From: Acinetobacter pittii ATCC 19004 = CIP 70.29 | GTDB taxonomy: Bacteria > Pseudomonadota > Gammaproteobacteria > Pseudomonadales > Moraxellaceae | Length of the DNA: 64,000 bases | Direction of reading: 5' to 3' | Assembly (NCBI RefSeq): GCF_000369045.1 | Contig: NZ_KB849796.1 | Location: 195,529-259,528, forward strand | Part shown: positions 27,353 to 36,416 of the stretch, one piece after another | Layout of the letters: every line of letters begins with the position of its first letter | Position numbering within the stretch: the first letter of the stretch is position 1 | Notes under the pieces: generated by a model | Databases searched by the model: none | Seen by the model: the letters and a program-made list of their open reading frames with translations, nothing else | Told to the model about the DNA's origin: nothing | Program-made: the position numbers and the translations under genes

Positions 27353-27366
27353 GAAAACACAAATAA

Positions 27367-27442
27367 TGGTGGCGAGACCCAGGATCGAACTGGGGACACA
27401 CGGATTTTCAATCCGTTGCTCTACCTACTGAGCTATCACGCC
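27367..27442 (-). tRNA. tRNA-Phe (anticodon GAA), second copy
   Basis: Identical 76-base sequence to 27165-27240, including CCA. Confidence 0.96.
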
Positions 27443-27548
27443 GAAGTGGGCGTATTAAACAATGTTTATAAGAAGACGTCAAGCAACTTCCGTGTTTTTT
27501 GTAACAAGTGATTATTTTTAAATCACAACCACAAAATAATAGAAGCTT

Positions 27549-27932
27549 TTAGTGATGTAGTTTACCAATGTGAGCCAAACAGCGATGAATCGCGCCACAA
27601 CCTGGTTCAAAAGTTTTAACACCTTTTGACTCTTCTATACGGCAAGCTTCTTCGACTAAGCGCTCAGCTACCCCACGACCACGGTTCGCAGGGTGCACAA
27701 CAATATATTCAAGAACCTTGCTTTCGCCTTGTCCTGAAGACCAAATTGCACCTATAATTTTGGTGTTAAATTCGGCAGTGTATAGCGTGGTATACTGTTG
27801 TAAATCTTGTTCAAGTTGTTCAATCGCATCGTGCCCGTCACCAAACTCCGGACTTGTATCATACAGTCGCTCAAGCTGATCGCGGATCTCTGAATTATCT
27901 AGAGAACTATAAGCATGTACGGTAATAGGCAT
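27549..27932 (-). CDS. GNAT-fold protein, PanZ/PanM-like acetyl-CoA sensor
   Basis: 127 residues of the GNAT fold. The acetyl-CoA loop is VVHPANRGRGVAERLVEEA (about residues 78-96). Length and the absence of an obvious substrate pocket fit PanZ/PanM, which binds PanD to promote maturation of aspartate decarboxylase in pantothenate synthesis. The assignment rests on size and recalled similarity. An ordinary acetyltransferase is the alternative. Divergent from hisB. Confidence 0.6.
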   Translation of the reverse strand: MPITVHAYSSLDNSEIRDQLERLYDTSPEFGDGHDAIEQLEQDLQQYTTLYTAEFNTKIIGAIWSSGQGESKVLEYIVVHPANRGRGVAERLVEEACRIEESKGVKTFEPGCGAIHRCLAHIGKLHH

Positions 27933-28034
27933 TGATTAACCCTCCTGAGCAAACTATGATGCTGTCACGAATTCGTCACAGCGAAATTGTCGTTAACATC
28001 CAATCATTTTTGACGTTTTTTGAGGAACGTGTCC

Positions 28035-28628
28035 ATGACGCAACGTATCAGTGAAGTGGTTAGAAATACCAATGAAACCAAAATTCGAGTTCGTTTAAAT
28101 CTCGACGGTACTGGTCAAGGCACACTAAACACTGGAGTTCCATTTTTAGACCATATGATTGATCAAATCAAGCGACATGGCTTATTTGATATCGATATTC
28201 ACTGTGACGGAGACCTCGAGATTGATGATCACCACACCGTAGAAGACTGTGGTATCACGCTTGGACAAGCTTTTGCACAAGCTTTAGGCGATAAAAAAGG
28301 TTTAAAACGCTATGGTCATTTTTATGCACCATTAGATGAAGCTTTATCTCGCGTTGTTGTCGATTTATCTGGTCGTCCGGGTTTATTCATGGATATTCCA
28401 TTTACCCGTGCACGCATCGGTACATTTGATGTCGATTTATTTTCTGAGTTTTTTCAAGGTTTCGTAAACCATGCGCTTATGACCTTACACATCGATAACT
28501 TAAAAGGTAAAAATAGCCACCATCAAATCGAAAGTGTGTTCAAAGCACTTGCTCGTGCTTTACGTATGGCATGTGAAGTTGATCCACGTGCAGAAAACAC
28601 GATTGCATCGACAAAAGGTAGCCTCTAA
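28035..28628 (+). CDS. hisB: Imidazoleglycerol-phosphate dehydratase
   Basis: Sixth step of histidine synthesis, converting IGP to imidazole-acetol phosphate. It is the monofunctional 197-residue form without the histidinol-phosphatase domain of E. coli. Metal-binding histidine motifs are [13 protein letters not shown] and [11 protein letters not shown]. The start was moved to the ATG at 28035, which has TGAGGA upstream; the longer frame begins with a TTG. Its stop overlaps the hisH start (TAATG). Confidence 0.95.
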   Translation: MTQRISEVVRNTNETKIRVRLNLDGTGQGTLNTGVPFLDHMIDQIKRHGLFDIDIHCDGDLEIDDHHTVEDCGITLGQAFAQALGDKKGLKRYGHFYAPLDEALSRVVVDLSGRPGLFMDIPFTRARIGTFDVDLFSEFFQGFVNHALMTLHIDNLKGKNSHHQIESVFKALARALRMACEVDPRAENTIASTKGSL

Positions 28629-29245
28629 TGACACGTATCGCGTTACTTGATTATGGCATGGGCAATCTACACTCAGCGGCTAAAGCACTTGAGCATGTGG
28701 GCGCTACAGTCGATGTGACCAATGATCCAAAGTTAATTGCACAAGCCGACAAAATTGTTTTTCCAGGCGTTGGTGCAATGCGTGACTGCATGCAAGGTAT
28801 GCGTGAAGCAGGTATTGATGAAGTTGTACGTAAAGCTGCATTTAATAAACCTGTTCTTGCGATTTGCGTAGGCATGCAAGCATTACTACAAAGTTCTGAA
28901 GAAAATGGCGGTGTAGACGCATTAGGTATTTTTGACGGCGTAGTAAAACATTTCCCTCAAATGGAAGGTTTAAAAGTACCACACATGGGCTGGAACCAAG
29001 TTCACCAAATGGACCCAAGCCATCCAATGTGGAATAACATCGAACAAGATGCTCGCTTCTACTTTGTACATAGCTACTATGTCGAACCAAAAGATGAAAG
29101 CGTTGTGGCTGCGACTTGTGAGTATGGCGTGAATTTCTGCACAGCAATTCATAAAGATAATTTATTCGCGACCCAATTCCACCCAGAGAAAAGTCATACT
29201 GCTGGTTTGCAGTTACTTAAAAACTTTGTGGAATGGAATATTTAA
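28628..29245 (+). CDS. hisH: Imidazole glycerol phosphate synthase, glutaminase subunit
   Basis: Class I glutamine amidotransferase (205 residues) that feeds ammonia to HisF. The nucleophile is Cys80 (AICVGMQAL), and the His/Glu of the triad lie in TQFHPEKSH near the C-terminus. One-base overlap with hisB. Its partner hisF is 8 kb away at 37480 and hisA at 30767, the scattered arrangement usual in Acinetobacter. Confidence 0.95.
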   Translation: MTRIALLDYGMGNLHSAAKALEHVGATVDVTNDPKLIAQADKIVFPGVGAMRDCMQGMREAGIDEVVRKAAFNKPVLAICVGMQALLQSSEENGGVDALGIFDGVVKHFPQMEGLKVPHMGWNQVHQMDPSHPMWNNIEQDARFYFVHSYYVEPKDESVVAATCEYGVNFCTAIHKDNLFATQFHPEKSHTAGLQLLKNFVEWNI

Positions 29246-29261
29246 TCTGATTTAAAACTGA

Positions 29262-29298
29262 AAAAGATTAGGTCTAGATGGCCTGATCTTTTTTTTAT
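29262..29298 (+). terminator. Terminator of hisBH
   Basis: AAAAGATTAGG pairs with CCTGATCTTTT (one G-T pair), followed by T8. Confidence 0.78.
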
Positions 29299-29395
29299 TT
29301 ACAATAACAACTAATCATTTATAGAATGATGTTTTATTCAACAAAATATTGAATATTTATACTTTTAAATAAAACCAAATGATCAGGAAAACAAA

Positions 29396-29944
29396 ATGAA
29401 TTCACCTTTCGAAAATCAACCACTTCAACAAGATTCCCCCTTTAAAGCTAGTGGTCGTTTTGGGCGACTCTCTTATGCTGCTTGGACATTCTTATTTTCA
29501 CTCGTCATCGGTATCGCCGTTGTCATCATCGCTTTTACTTTTGGGTTTACATCTAGTCAGGAACTAACGGGTCTTTCTACGGCAGGCATGATTGTTATCG
29601 CCATTCTTTATATTGTTTGCCTCTATGTAAGTTTTGTATTTACCATCCGCCGCTTGCACGACCGCAATAATACAGGATGGCTATCATTACTGATGCTGAT
29701 CCCCGCCGTAAACCTCATTTTTATGATCTATCTCTTTGCGGCAAAAGGTACAGAAGGCAATAATGATTACGGCCCACAGCGCCCTACCCCTGGTTGGGAA
29801 CGCGTTTTAGGCTGGATTTATATTATCCTAATTCCCCTTGCTTTGGTTTTTGCTGTCGTTGCCACAATCATGTCTCCGACCTATGAAGGCTATGTCGAGA
29901 AAAGTGAAAGTGTGGTCATAGGTACACCTTCTCAGTCTCAATAA
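29396..29944 (+). CDS. DUF805 family inner-membrane protein
   Basis: 182 residues. The DUF805 pattern is present: FKASGRFGRLSYAAW near residue 17, then helices, then TIRRLHDRNNTGWLSLLMLIPAVNLIFMIYLF. There are four to five membrane segments, the last near the C-terminus (VLGWIYIILIPLALVFAVVA). Function is unknown across the family. Stand-alone, with a hairpin after it. Confidence 0.88.
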   Translation: MNSPFENQPLQQDSPFKASGRFGRLSYAAWTFLFSLVIGIAVVIIAFTFGFTSSQELTGLSTAGMIVIAILYIVCLYVSFVFTIRRLHDRNNTGWLSLLMLIPAVNLIFMIYLFAAKGTEGNNDYGPQRPTPGWERVLGWIYIILIPLALVFAVVATIMSPTYEGYVEKSESVVIGTPSQSQ

Positions 29945-29959
29945 TTTTTAAAGACATTC

Positions 29960-29985
29960 ATAAAGCCTAGTTCTCTAGGCTTTAT
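29960..29985 (+). terminator. Hairpin terminator after the DUF805 gene
   Basis: ATAAAGCCTAG (29960-29970) pairs with CTAGGCTTTAT (29975-29985). The T-tract is short. Confidence 0.65.
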
Positions 29986-30030
29986 TCATATATAAAGTGA
30001 ATAGCCCAATTCATTTGTACGCTGTTAAAT

Positions 30031-30672
30031 ATGTCCGAAGCCGTTGCCCTCCTTGATAAAGCCTCTATTCAGCAGCTTCCTCCTTTTGAAAATATTAACC
30101 ACCATAATATTGTGGTGATAGAAAATATTGAGCAATGCAAAAGTATTGAAGAAGAATTAAAAAACGCTGCAATTTTGGGATTTGATTCTGAGTCTAAACC
30201 TACATTTAAAGTGGGTGAAATCTCAACTGGGCCACACTTGATTCAACTTGCTACAGCACAAAAAGCCTATTTATTTCATGTCAATTCATCAACTTTAAAA
30301 TTCTTGCAGCCCATTTTATCTAACCAGAAGCAAATTAAAGTCGGTTTTGGCCTTAAAAATGATAAGCATATTTTTCATAAAAAAGGTATAGAACTAGAAA
30401 GTTGTGTCGACCTTGCTAAAGGTTTTAGTCACTTTGGTTTTAAACAGCAAATGGGCTTACAAAAAGCGGTGGCGCTGTTATTTGGACAATATCTAGCAAA
30501 GTCGAAAAAAGTCGGAACTTCAAACTGGGCAAGAAAGCCACTTACATCTCAGCAAATAAATTATGCCGCTGCTGATGCTTATGCGGCATTACTCGTATTT
30601 GAAGAGCTCAGAAACCAAAAACTATTACCCGCTCACATTTCACAAACTATTCAAACCGCACTTCAAGCGTAA
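30031..30672 (+). CDS. 3'-5' exonuclease domain protein (DEDD, WRN/RNase D type)
   Basis: 213 residues forming one DnaQ-like exonuclease domain. Motif I is GFDSESKP with Asp/Glu (about residues 51-54). Motif II is near GFGLKNDKHIF, and motif III is NYAAADAYAALLVF with Tyr and Asp. There is no HRDC domain, so it is not RNase D itself. Substrate (DNA or RNA) is not predictable. It lies between a DUF805 gene and hisA without obvious coupling. Confidence 0.83.
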   Translation: MSEAVALLDKASIQQLPPFENINHHNIVVIENIEQCKSIEEELKNAAILGFDSESKPTFKVGEISTGPHLIQLATAQKAYLFHVNSSTLKFLQPILSNQKQIKVGFGLKNDKHIFHKKGIELESCVDLAKGFSHFGFKQQMGLQKAVALLFGQYLAKSKKVGTSNWARKPLTSQQINYAAADAYAALLVFEELRNQKLLPAHISQTIQTALQA

Positions 30673-30766
30673 AGTAATAAAAGTCTTTTCTAAGGCTTAG
30701 CGATTGATCAATACTTTGCTAAGATGTGCACAATTTCATAAACATGATGAAGCAAGGAGCGGAAGC

Positions 30767-31498
30767 ATGCTAATCATTCCAGCAATTGACCTGAAAGATG
30801 GTAAATGTGTGCGTTTAAAACAAGGGCGTATGGAAGACGATACCGTTTTCTCTGACGATCCGGTTGCAACTGCCCAGCATTGGGTAAATGAAGGTGCGCG
30901 CCGTTTGCATTTGGTTGATTTGAATGGCGCTTTCGCAGGTACTCCAATTCATAAGCCTGTTGTTGAGGCGATTGCTAAAGCTCAGCCAGAATTACCAATT
31001 CAAATTGGTGGTGGTATTCGCTCATTAGAAACGATTGAACACTATTTAGAAGCTGGCGTGACTTTTGTCATTATCGGCACTAAAGCTGTTCAAGAACCTG
31101 AATTTGTAGAAGAAGCTTGTAAACGTTTTGCAGGTCACATCATTGTTGGTATTGATGCCATGAATGGTATGGTTGCAACTGACGGTTGGGCAAACGTTAC
31201 TGATGTGAAAGCAACTGATTTAGCGAAACGCTTTGCTGATGCAGGCGTGTCTAGCATTGTTTATACAGACATTGCTCGTGACGGTATGATGCAAGGTGTA
31301 AACGTTGAGCAAACTGTAAACTTGGCTCAATACTCAGGCTTACCAGTAATCGCTTCTGGTGGTGTTACCAACCTTGATGACGTTCGTAACTTAAAAGGTC
31401 AACCGGGCATTTTAGGTGCGATTACAGGCCGCGCAATTTATGAAGGTACTTTAAACCTTCGTGAAGCTCAGCTTTTGTTAGATGAAAACCGTCTTTAA
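30767..31498 (+). CDS. hisA: Phosphoribosylformimino-5-aminoimidazole carboxamide ribotide isomerase
   Basis: Fourth step of histidine synthesis; TIM-barrel, 243 residues. The N-terminal [15 protein letters not shown] contains the catalytic Asp, and the second half has [14 protein letters not shown]. Phosphate-binding GGGIRS and ASGGVTN loops are present. The start was set to the ATG at 30767 after AAGGAGCGG, since the open frame upstream adds 21 unrelated residues. Confidence 0.96.
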   Translation: MLIIPAIDLKDGKCVRLKQGRMEDDTVFSDDPVATAQHWVNEGARRLHLVDLNGAFAGTPIHKPVVEAIAKAQPELPIQIGGGIRSLETIEHYLEAGVTFVIIGTKAVQEPEFVEEACKRFAGHIIVGIDAMNGMVATDGWANVTDVKATDLAKRFADAGVSSIVYTDIARDGMMQGVNVEQTVNLAQYSGLPVIASGGVTNLDDVRNLKGQPGILGAITGRAIYEGTLNLREAQLLLDENRL

Positions 31499-31510
31499 TT
31501 TTTAAGATGT

Positions 31511-31538
31511 AAAAAGAGCCTGATTAGGCTCTTTTTTA
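31511..31538. terminator. Bidirectional terminator between hisA and the ABC exporter
   Basis: AAAAAGAGCCT (31511-31521) pairs with AGGCTCTTTTT (31526-31536). Confidence 0.87.
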
Positions 31539-31551
31539 TTTTTGATTATCT

Positions 31552-33243
31552 TTAGTTTAATAACTTTTCTAAATCGATTACCTCATCCGCAATTTCCATC
31601 GCATAGGGTGAATGCGTAATCATGATCACGGATGGAACAACCTGCTGAATATATTCAAGTATATTTTTTGCAGTATCTACATCCAAGGCGGCAGTCGGTT
31701 CGTCTAGGATGATGAGCTGCGGGCGAGCTAAAAGACCTCGAAGAATGCAAATTCTTTGCTTTTCTCCTCCTGAAAAATTCTTATAAATTTCAGTTAAATC
31801 ATCATTGAGTGTTAACTGATGCTTTTTTAAAATATGCAACAAGTTAAATTGCTCGAGCATCTGAAGTAAGTAAGAATCCTCATATATGTGCGAGGAGTTA
31901 TAAACTAAATTATCTCTAAGGGAATAAGGGAAAATAACTGGTTGCTGTGCAACGTAAACAACCTCATCAAAAATATGCTTAGAGAAATTTTGGCTAATAT
32001 CAATATTCTTATAGCAAAGCTGCCCTGATTGAATCTGGTACACGCCCATTAAATAATTCATTAGAGAAGTCTTTCCCAAGCCAGTTGGCCCAATCACGAC
32101 ATACGTTTTATTGGCTAATATTGTTAAATTAAAATGATCTACGGCTCTTTTCCCAAGTAAAAATTTAGCATTTATAAATTGAAAGAGAACATTGGAGTCT
32201 TGAACGATAGAATGCGTATAATTTTCTTTATTGAGATCAAAGTATTTTCGATATTTTGCTAAGGCTACAAAGTTACCATTTAAACGCATCAAGCTTTGAG
32301 AAACCGCTAAAAATGGATTGGTGAGTTGAATAATATAAGTACTTATCAATACGAAAGCACCCGGTGTAAGCTGCTTTTCAGTTGAAAGAAAGACTGTAAA
32401 TAACATAAAAAAGAGTAAAAACAAAAAGATCAGGAACAATTGAGAAATCATCAATAGCCCTATTTTTTTATTCCTATCTTTAGCTGTTTTGATGAATGAG
32501 TCTAATGTGGTATTAAATTTTGACAATTGAAACGGTACTGCATTTTTTACTTTAATTTCATATGAATTTGAGATCTGATGTATCAAATCGCTATTTACCT
32601 GATTATCTTGTTGATACATCGAATCAAATAAAGAACTACTTCTTTTATTTATATGAAAGGAAACTAAAAAAATAACGATAGCTACCAATAAAAAACTGAT
32701 ACTAAAAAGTAAGCTAATAGTTGTAAATAAAACTGCAAAGATCATAACCAATTGAAAAATGATTGGCCCCAAATGAAGCAGCAACGTTAGATTTATCTCA
32801 CCAAAAGCAGAACTTCCTCTTGCAAGATCACTAATGACTGTTCCAGCTTCAATTTGATCTTGCTCATCTTTTTTAAGATTTAAATAATTTTTTAACCCCG
32901 CAAAAATTAATGCTCCTTTGAAATCAACCATCAAATAAGCACTAAAAATATTTTTCGTCCAATTACATAACTCATTCGCTAACCATGCTGCAGCATAAGC
33001 GAGTACGATTAGATATAAGAAATTAAATGGAAGTCGAATATCTAGTGGAAAGTTATATGCCTGTGCAGAGTAATCAATAATAATTTTTAATAGGTATGGC
33101 AATAATGTCGTAAAGAATGCTGTAAACATTACTAATAAAAACATGAGAAACATACTACCTTTCTGCTTCTTATAATTTTCTTTAGAAACCTGCCATAAAA
33201 ATTTATAGTTTTGAATATCTTGTGAACTTAATAAGAACTTCAT
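31552..33243 (-). CDS. ABC exporter half-transporter (type I fold), substrate unknown
   Basis: 563 residues: six membrane helices in the first ~310, then an ATPase domain. Walker A is GPTGLGKTS (about 389-397), the signature is FSGGEKQR, Walker B is LIILDEPTAALD and the H-loop is ITHSP. There is no C39 peptidase domain and no adjacent bacteriocin, lipid or siderophore gene, so the cargo cannot be named. The coding sequence is visibly more AT-rich than its neighbours and the ribosome-binding site is weak. Both features suggest recent acquisition between hisA and the XRE-cupin gene. Confidence 0.85.
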   Translation of the reverse strand: MKFLLSSQDIQNYKFLWQVSKENYKKQKGSMFLMFLLVMFTAFFTTLLPYLLKIIIDYSAQAYNFPLDIRLPFNFLYLIVLAYAAAWLANELCNWTKNIFSAYLMVDFKGALIFAGLKNYLNLKKDEQDQIEAGTVISDLARGSSAFGEINLTLLLHLGPIIFQLVMIFAVLFTTISLLFSISFLLVAIVIFLVSFHINKRSSSLFDSMYQQDNQVNSDLIHQISNSYEIKVKNAVPFQLSKFNTTLDSFIKTAKDRNKKIGLLMISQLFLIFLFLLFFMLFTVFLSTEKQLTPGAFVLISTYIIQLTNPFLAVSQSLMRLNGNFVALAKYRKYFDLNKENYTHSIVQDSNVLFQFINAKFLLGKRAVDHFNLTILANKTYVVIGPTGLGKTSLMNYLMGVYQIQSGQLCYKNIDISQNFSKHIFDEVVYVAQQPVIFPYSLRDNLVYNSSHIYEDSYLLQMLEQFNLLHILKKHQLTLNDDLTEIYKNFSGGEKQRICILRGLLARPQLIILDEPTAALDVDTAKNILEYIQQVVPSVIMITHSPYAMEIADEVIDLEKLLN

Positions 33244-33449
33244 TTCTGTATCTTTTTTCTATTAAAACGAGTTAAAAATAATTTCATTACACACGAAATA
33301 TCATAACTTGCCTTATTTATTCTTATTCGTATTTTTTGTTTAAATTGAATTCACAGGTTTTTAAGAGAGGTCATATACATCATATATGCCTTCAATAAAC
33401 TGCATAAATTTTAAAAACATATATTTTATTAAAAAGCTTAAATTCCAAA

Positions 33450-34001
33450 TCAATACACCACATTACGAGTAAATTTAAGCACTTGGTTACCACTATTGAT
33501 ATAGGTATAAGTAACAGAACTTTCAAAAATAAAAGATGAACCAGCAGAAATCATTTTTTTGCTGTCTGTAAATTGTATGGTCAACTCACCTTCTAATACG
33601 TAAATAATTTCTTGCCATCCGTCTGCATCTGCTTCCGCAACGTAAGACTCTCCCACAGCCAAAGACCATATCCAAAGCTCAACTTGGGAACGAGATGGAA
33701 CTGAAGCGAGCAAGGTTGCTTTACTTTCCTCATCTTCACCCTGCCAAGCGAGTGCATTTACTACGGCATGTTCTTTATGCTCAGGTGCACTCACAATCGT
33801 TTTAAAATCCACACCCAACACTGCTGCAATCGCATCGAGTTTGGCCAAACTAATATTGACCTGCCCAGTTTCCAAAGCAGCAATGGTTCGTCTACTCACA
33901 CCTGCCTGATCTGCCAAATCTTGTTGACTCAAATCTCGTTCATCTCTTAATAAACGAATATTTGTGCCTACGTGCTGTAAAACGGTACTCGACTGGCTCA
34001 T
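33450..34001 (-). CDS. XRE-family regulator with C-terminal cupin domain
   Basis: 183 residues. The N-terminal helix-turn-helix is NIRLLRDERDLSQQDLADQAGVSRRTIAALETGQVNISL (about 14-52). The C-terminal cupin (about 110-183) could sense a small molecule. This HTH-cupin architecture commonly regulates an adjacent transporter or catabolic gene. The ATG at 34001 was chosen because the frame further upstream runs through the palindromic operator region. It is divergent from an EamA permease, its probable target. Confidence 0.88.
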   Translation of the reverse strand: MSQSSTVLQHVGTNIRLLRDERDLSQQDLADQAGVSRRTIAALETGQVNISLAKLDAIAAVLGVDFKTIVSAPEHKEHAVVNALAWQGEDEESKATLLASVPSRSQVELWIWSLAVGESYVAEADADGWQEIIYVLEGELTIQFTDSKKMISAGSSFIFESSVTYTYINSGNQVLKFTRNVVY

Positions 34002-34026
34002 AAAATGGATTAGCAAGAAAATTTGA

Positions 34027-34079
34027 GCAATATATTGCACAAAATACAAGAATAGCGCAATATGTGCAGTATATTGCAC
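34027..34079. promoter_or_regulatory. Palindromic operators in the XRE-cupin/EamA divergent region
   Basis: Perfect palindrome GCAATATATTGC at 34027-34038. A second inverted pair GCAATAT/ATATTGC (34057-34063 and 34071-34077) has a seven-base spacer. ATATTGCAC recurs at 34032 and 34071. Two related sites between divergent genes fit binding by the XRE protein to control itself and the permease. Confidence 0.65.
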
Positions 34080-34098
34080 AATTTAATTTAACTTGAGT

Positions 34099-35001
34099 AT
34101 GTCACCAATTTCTCTGAGTTCAAGCAAAGCCCCACAGTTAGCCCTGATTCTGATTACGATCATTTGGGGAGGAACATTCCTTACTGTGCAGTATGCGCTG
34201 AATTTTGCATCACCTATGTTTTTTGTAGGCTGTCGTTTTGCTGTAGCAGCTCTTACTTTGCTTCTTATCTCATTAAAAAGTATGAAAGGTGTTACTTTAA
34301 AAGATTTAGGCGCTGGTAGCGCGATTGGTCTTGTGATTGCGGCAGGCTACGGCACCCAGACCATTGGCCTACAAACCATTCCGAGTAGTGAATCCGCTTT
34401 TTTAACGGCGCTATATGTTCCGCTTGTTCCTATTTTAATGTGGCTCATCTTTAGAAAAACTCCACATATTATGACTTGGGTGGGAGCTGCTCTTGCGTTT
34501 GCTGGCCTTGTTTTCTTAACGGGAAATGGTTTTGAGCAAATTTCATTAAGTTTTGGGCAGCTGTTAACAATCTTGGGTGCCTTTGCGATTGCTTTAGAAA
34601 TTATTTTTATTAGCTACTTTGCTGGAAAGGTAAATTTACGCCGCGTCACAATCATTCAACTTGGCGTCGCTTCTCTAATTTCTTTCGCCATCATGCCTGT
34701 GGTGGGTGAACATACAATTCCAGCATTTTCATGGCCCCTAGTACTGATTGCTGTTGCATTAGGTTTAGCGAGTGCGCTCATTCAATTTGTTATGAACTGG
34801 GCTCAACGTGTGGTTGATCCTTCACGTGCCGCAATTATCTATGCAGGAGAACCTGTTTGGGCAGGCATTATTGGTCGAATTGCAGGTGAGCGTTTGCCAT
34901 TGATTGCCCTTTTGGGAGGTGCTTTAGTGGTCTTAGGCGTTTTAGTCAGTGAGTTAAAAATTAAGTTGCCCATTAAAAAAGCTAAAAGAATTCGAGAATA
35001 A
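34099..35001 (+). CDS. EamA/DMT family permease
   Basis: 300 residues, ten predicted membrane helices in two EamA repeats. The first begins LALILITIIWGGTFLTVQYALNFASPMFFVGCRFAVAAL, and the second ends with RAAIIYAGEPVWAGIIGRIAGERLPLIALLGGALVVLGVLVSE. A probable small-metabolite exporter; substrate unknown. The ATG at 34099 is used, with a TTG two codons earlier as the alternative. No clear Shine-Dalgarno is visible, so the transcript may have a very short leader. Confidence 0.87.
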   Translation: MSPISLSSSKAPQLALILITIIWGGTFLTVQYALNFASPMFFVGCRFAVAALTLLLISLKSMKGVTLKDLGAGSAIGLVIAAGYGTQTIGLQTIPSSESAFLTALYVPLVPILMWLIFRKTPHIMTWVGAALAFAGLVFLTGNGFEQISLSFGQLLTILGAFAIALEIIFISYFAGKVNLRRVTIIQLGVASLISFAIMPVVGEHTIPAFSWPLVLIAVALGLASALIQFVMNWAQRVVDPSRAAIIYAGEPVWAGIIGRIAGERLPLIALLGGALVVLGVLVSELKIKLPIKKAKRIRE

Positions 35002-35028
35002 AAAAGAGAGCTTAATGCTCTCTTTTTT
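35000..35028. terminator. Bidirectional terminator after the EamA gene
   Basis: AAAAAAGAGAGC pairs with GCTCTCTTTTTT around loop TTAAT. Confidence 0.87.
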
Positions 35029-35036
35029 ACTATCTA

Positions 35037-35342
35037 TCATTTTTTCTTCAATAACCTACACGGTTGGTAGTACTCAACCGTCGGCATTGGGTCATAAAAT
35101 GGATGGAGCAAAGTTTTCCATTCTTGATAAGCCTCAGACTTTCTAAACCCTTCTGTATGGTTTTCAATTTCATCCCAGAAAATCATTAAAATATAATGAT
35201 GGGGATCGGTTGCATGCTTAATCAGTTGGACCGCATTAAAGCCTTCCATTGGATAAACAATATGTTTAGCCTGCTCGAATGCTTCAAGAAATGCTTCACT
35301 TTGCCCAGACTTTATACTCAAATGTACATGTTCAATAATCAT
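35037..35342 (-). CDS. Antibiotic biosynthesis monooxygenase (ABM)-fold protein
   Basis: 101 residues of the dimeric alpha/beta-barrel ABM fold. It starts MIIEHVHLSIKSGQSEAFLEAFEQAK, and the core motif YILMIFWDEIENHTEGFRKSEAYQEWKTLLHPFYDP is typical. Despite the family name most members are small-molecule oxygenases or heme/quinone-handling proteins. It lies four bases after the DUF4870-like gene and is probably cotranscribed with it. Confidence 0.83.
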   Translation of the reverse strand: MIIEHVHLSIKSGQSEAFLEAFEQAKHIVYPMEGFNAVQLIKHATDPHHYILMIFWDEIENHTEGFRKSEAYQEWKTLLHPFYDPMPTVEYYQPCRLLKKK

Positions 35343-35345
35343 AAT

Positions 35346-35738
35346 TCATTGATACATCGGGCGGTTATCATTTAACGCAATCAATCCACGAATTGCACGA
35401 TATACAATCCAGATCCACGCAGCACCAATTACGCCCACACAGAATACGGTCGATGAAACGGCAACGCCTGCAAATAGATTAGTATTTTCGCCCGTAAAGA
35501 ACAGGAAAATAAACGGCAGAAAGGCAATAATATTCCAAGCCAGATACCACCAGAATGTTCTGATTTGCCATGTAAAGTGGCTCGCGAAAATCGAGCCTTG
35601 TACATCAGAACGTTTTACGTAGTTAATAATTAAAGCAATAACCGCAAGTAAGCCGCCTGTAAAAATGGCAACAATATAAAGTACATATAAAATAAGTGTT
35701 AAAGTACGATTTGGATCTTGGTCGATAGAACTATTCAT
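35346..35738 (-). CDS. DUF4870-like membrane protein
   Basis: 130 residues with three membrane helices (about 14-37, 62-84 and 90-112). The spacing and the motif ALIINYVKRSDVQGSIFASHFTWQIRTFWW resemble the DUF4870/YwbE-like group. The function is unknown. GAGAGG precedes the ATG at 35738; five extra upstream codons lack such a site. It lies 36 bases after the CSD-DUF1294 gene. Confidence 0.8.
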   Translation of the reverse strand: MNSSIDQDPNRTLTLILYVLYIVAIFTGGLLAVIALIINYVKRSDVQGSIFASHFTWQIRTFWWYLAWNIIAFLPFIFLFFTGENTNLFAGVAVSSTVFCVGVIGAAWIWIVYRAIRGLIALNDNRPMYQ

Positions 35739-35774
35739 TTTTATACCTCTCAAGTTTATTAAAACGATTTACTT

Positions 35775-36404
35775 TTATGAGCCCCGCAATACGTTTAAGG
35801 GAGAAATTAGCCACAAAATCAAAAGTAAATGAAAGAATATGGTACAAAAATAAATCTTACGAAAGGGTTGTTTTTGTGTTTTATGTCTCAGTTTTTGTTG
35901 TGCCCACCATGCAGCTGGCCAACCTCCTAAAAAGCTAACAATGTGCAATGTTTGTTCAGGTACACGGCGATTACCCAATTGTGCGGCTTCTTTGTCTTGT
36001 GAATAGAGCCAATAACTTAAGGCATTCATCATTAAAACAAATAACAAGGTATAAGCTGGCAAAATATGAATAAAACTCATAATTCCCATTAAAACGAAAT
36101 AAAACACGATCCCCATTTGCATTGCAGACCAAGGGTTAGCTTGAAAAGAAGATTCTGCTTTTGCAGGCTTGGACGCTTTTCGAGTTTGAGATGCTTTTAA
36201 ATAGGTGACCTGCTGAGCACGAAAACGGCCTCGTTCATCGAGAATCACCCGATATTCCAGTGCACAGCCAATAATTGGCCGAGGTCCGGGGCGTGCAAAA
36301 TCTTTGATATGCAAAAAGACTCGCTCTTTTTCAGCATCATCCGGCTGAATAAAGCCATAACCTTTTTCGTCGAACCATTCGACTAAACGCCCCTGATCTC
36401 GCAT
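35775..36404 (-). CDS. Cold-shock domain fused to DUF1294 membrane domain
   Basis: 209 residues. Residues 1 to about 68 are a CSD-type OB fold with the RNP-like motif KGYGFIQPDD and VFLHIKDF. A linker rich in Lys/Ala/Ser follows. The DUF1294 domain holds four helices and the pair DKEAAQLGNRRVPEQTLHIVSFLGGWPAAWWAQQKLRHKT. It is a membrane-tethered nucleic-acid-binding protein of unknown role. Thirteen bases from thrB, so the gene probably belongs to one transcript. Confidence 0.9.
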   Translation of the reverse strand: MRDQGRLVEWFDEKGYGFIQPDDAEKERVFLHIKDFARPGPRPIIGCALEYRVILDERGRFRAQQVTYLKASQTRKASKPAKAESSFQANPWSAMQMGIVFYFVLMGIMSFIHILPAYTLLFVLMMNALSYWLYSQDKEAAQLGNRRVPEQTLHIVSFLGGWPAAWWAQQKLRHKTQKQPFRKIYFCTIFFHLLLILWLISPLNVLRGS

Positions 36405-36416
36405 GTTTATTCCCTT

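Noticed and set aside
28651..29152. Antisense frames within hisH
   Set aside because: Opposite strand of a well-conserved enzyme and no plausible start signals.
31552..33243. Bacteriocin or microcin exporter
   Set aside because: No C39 peptidase domain, no precursor with a double-glycine leader and no immunity gene were seen nearby.
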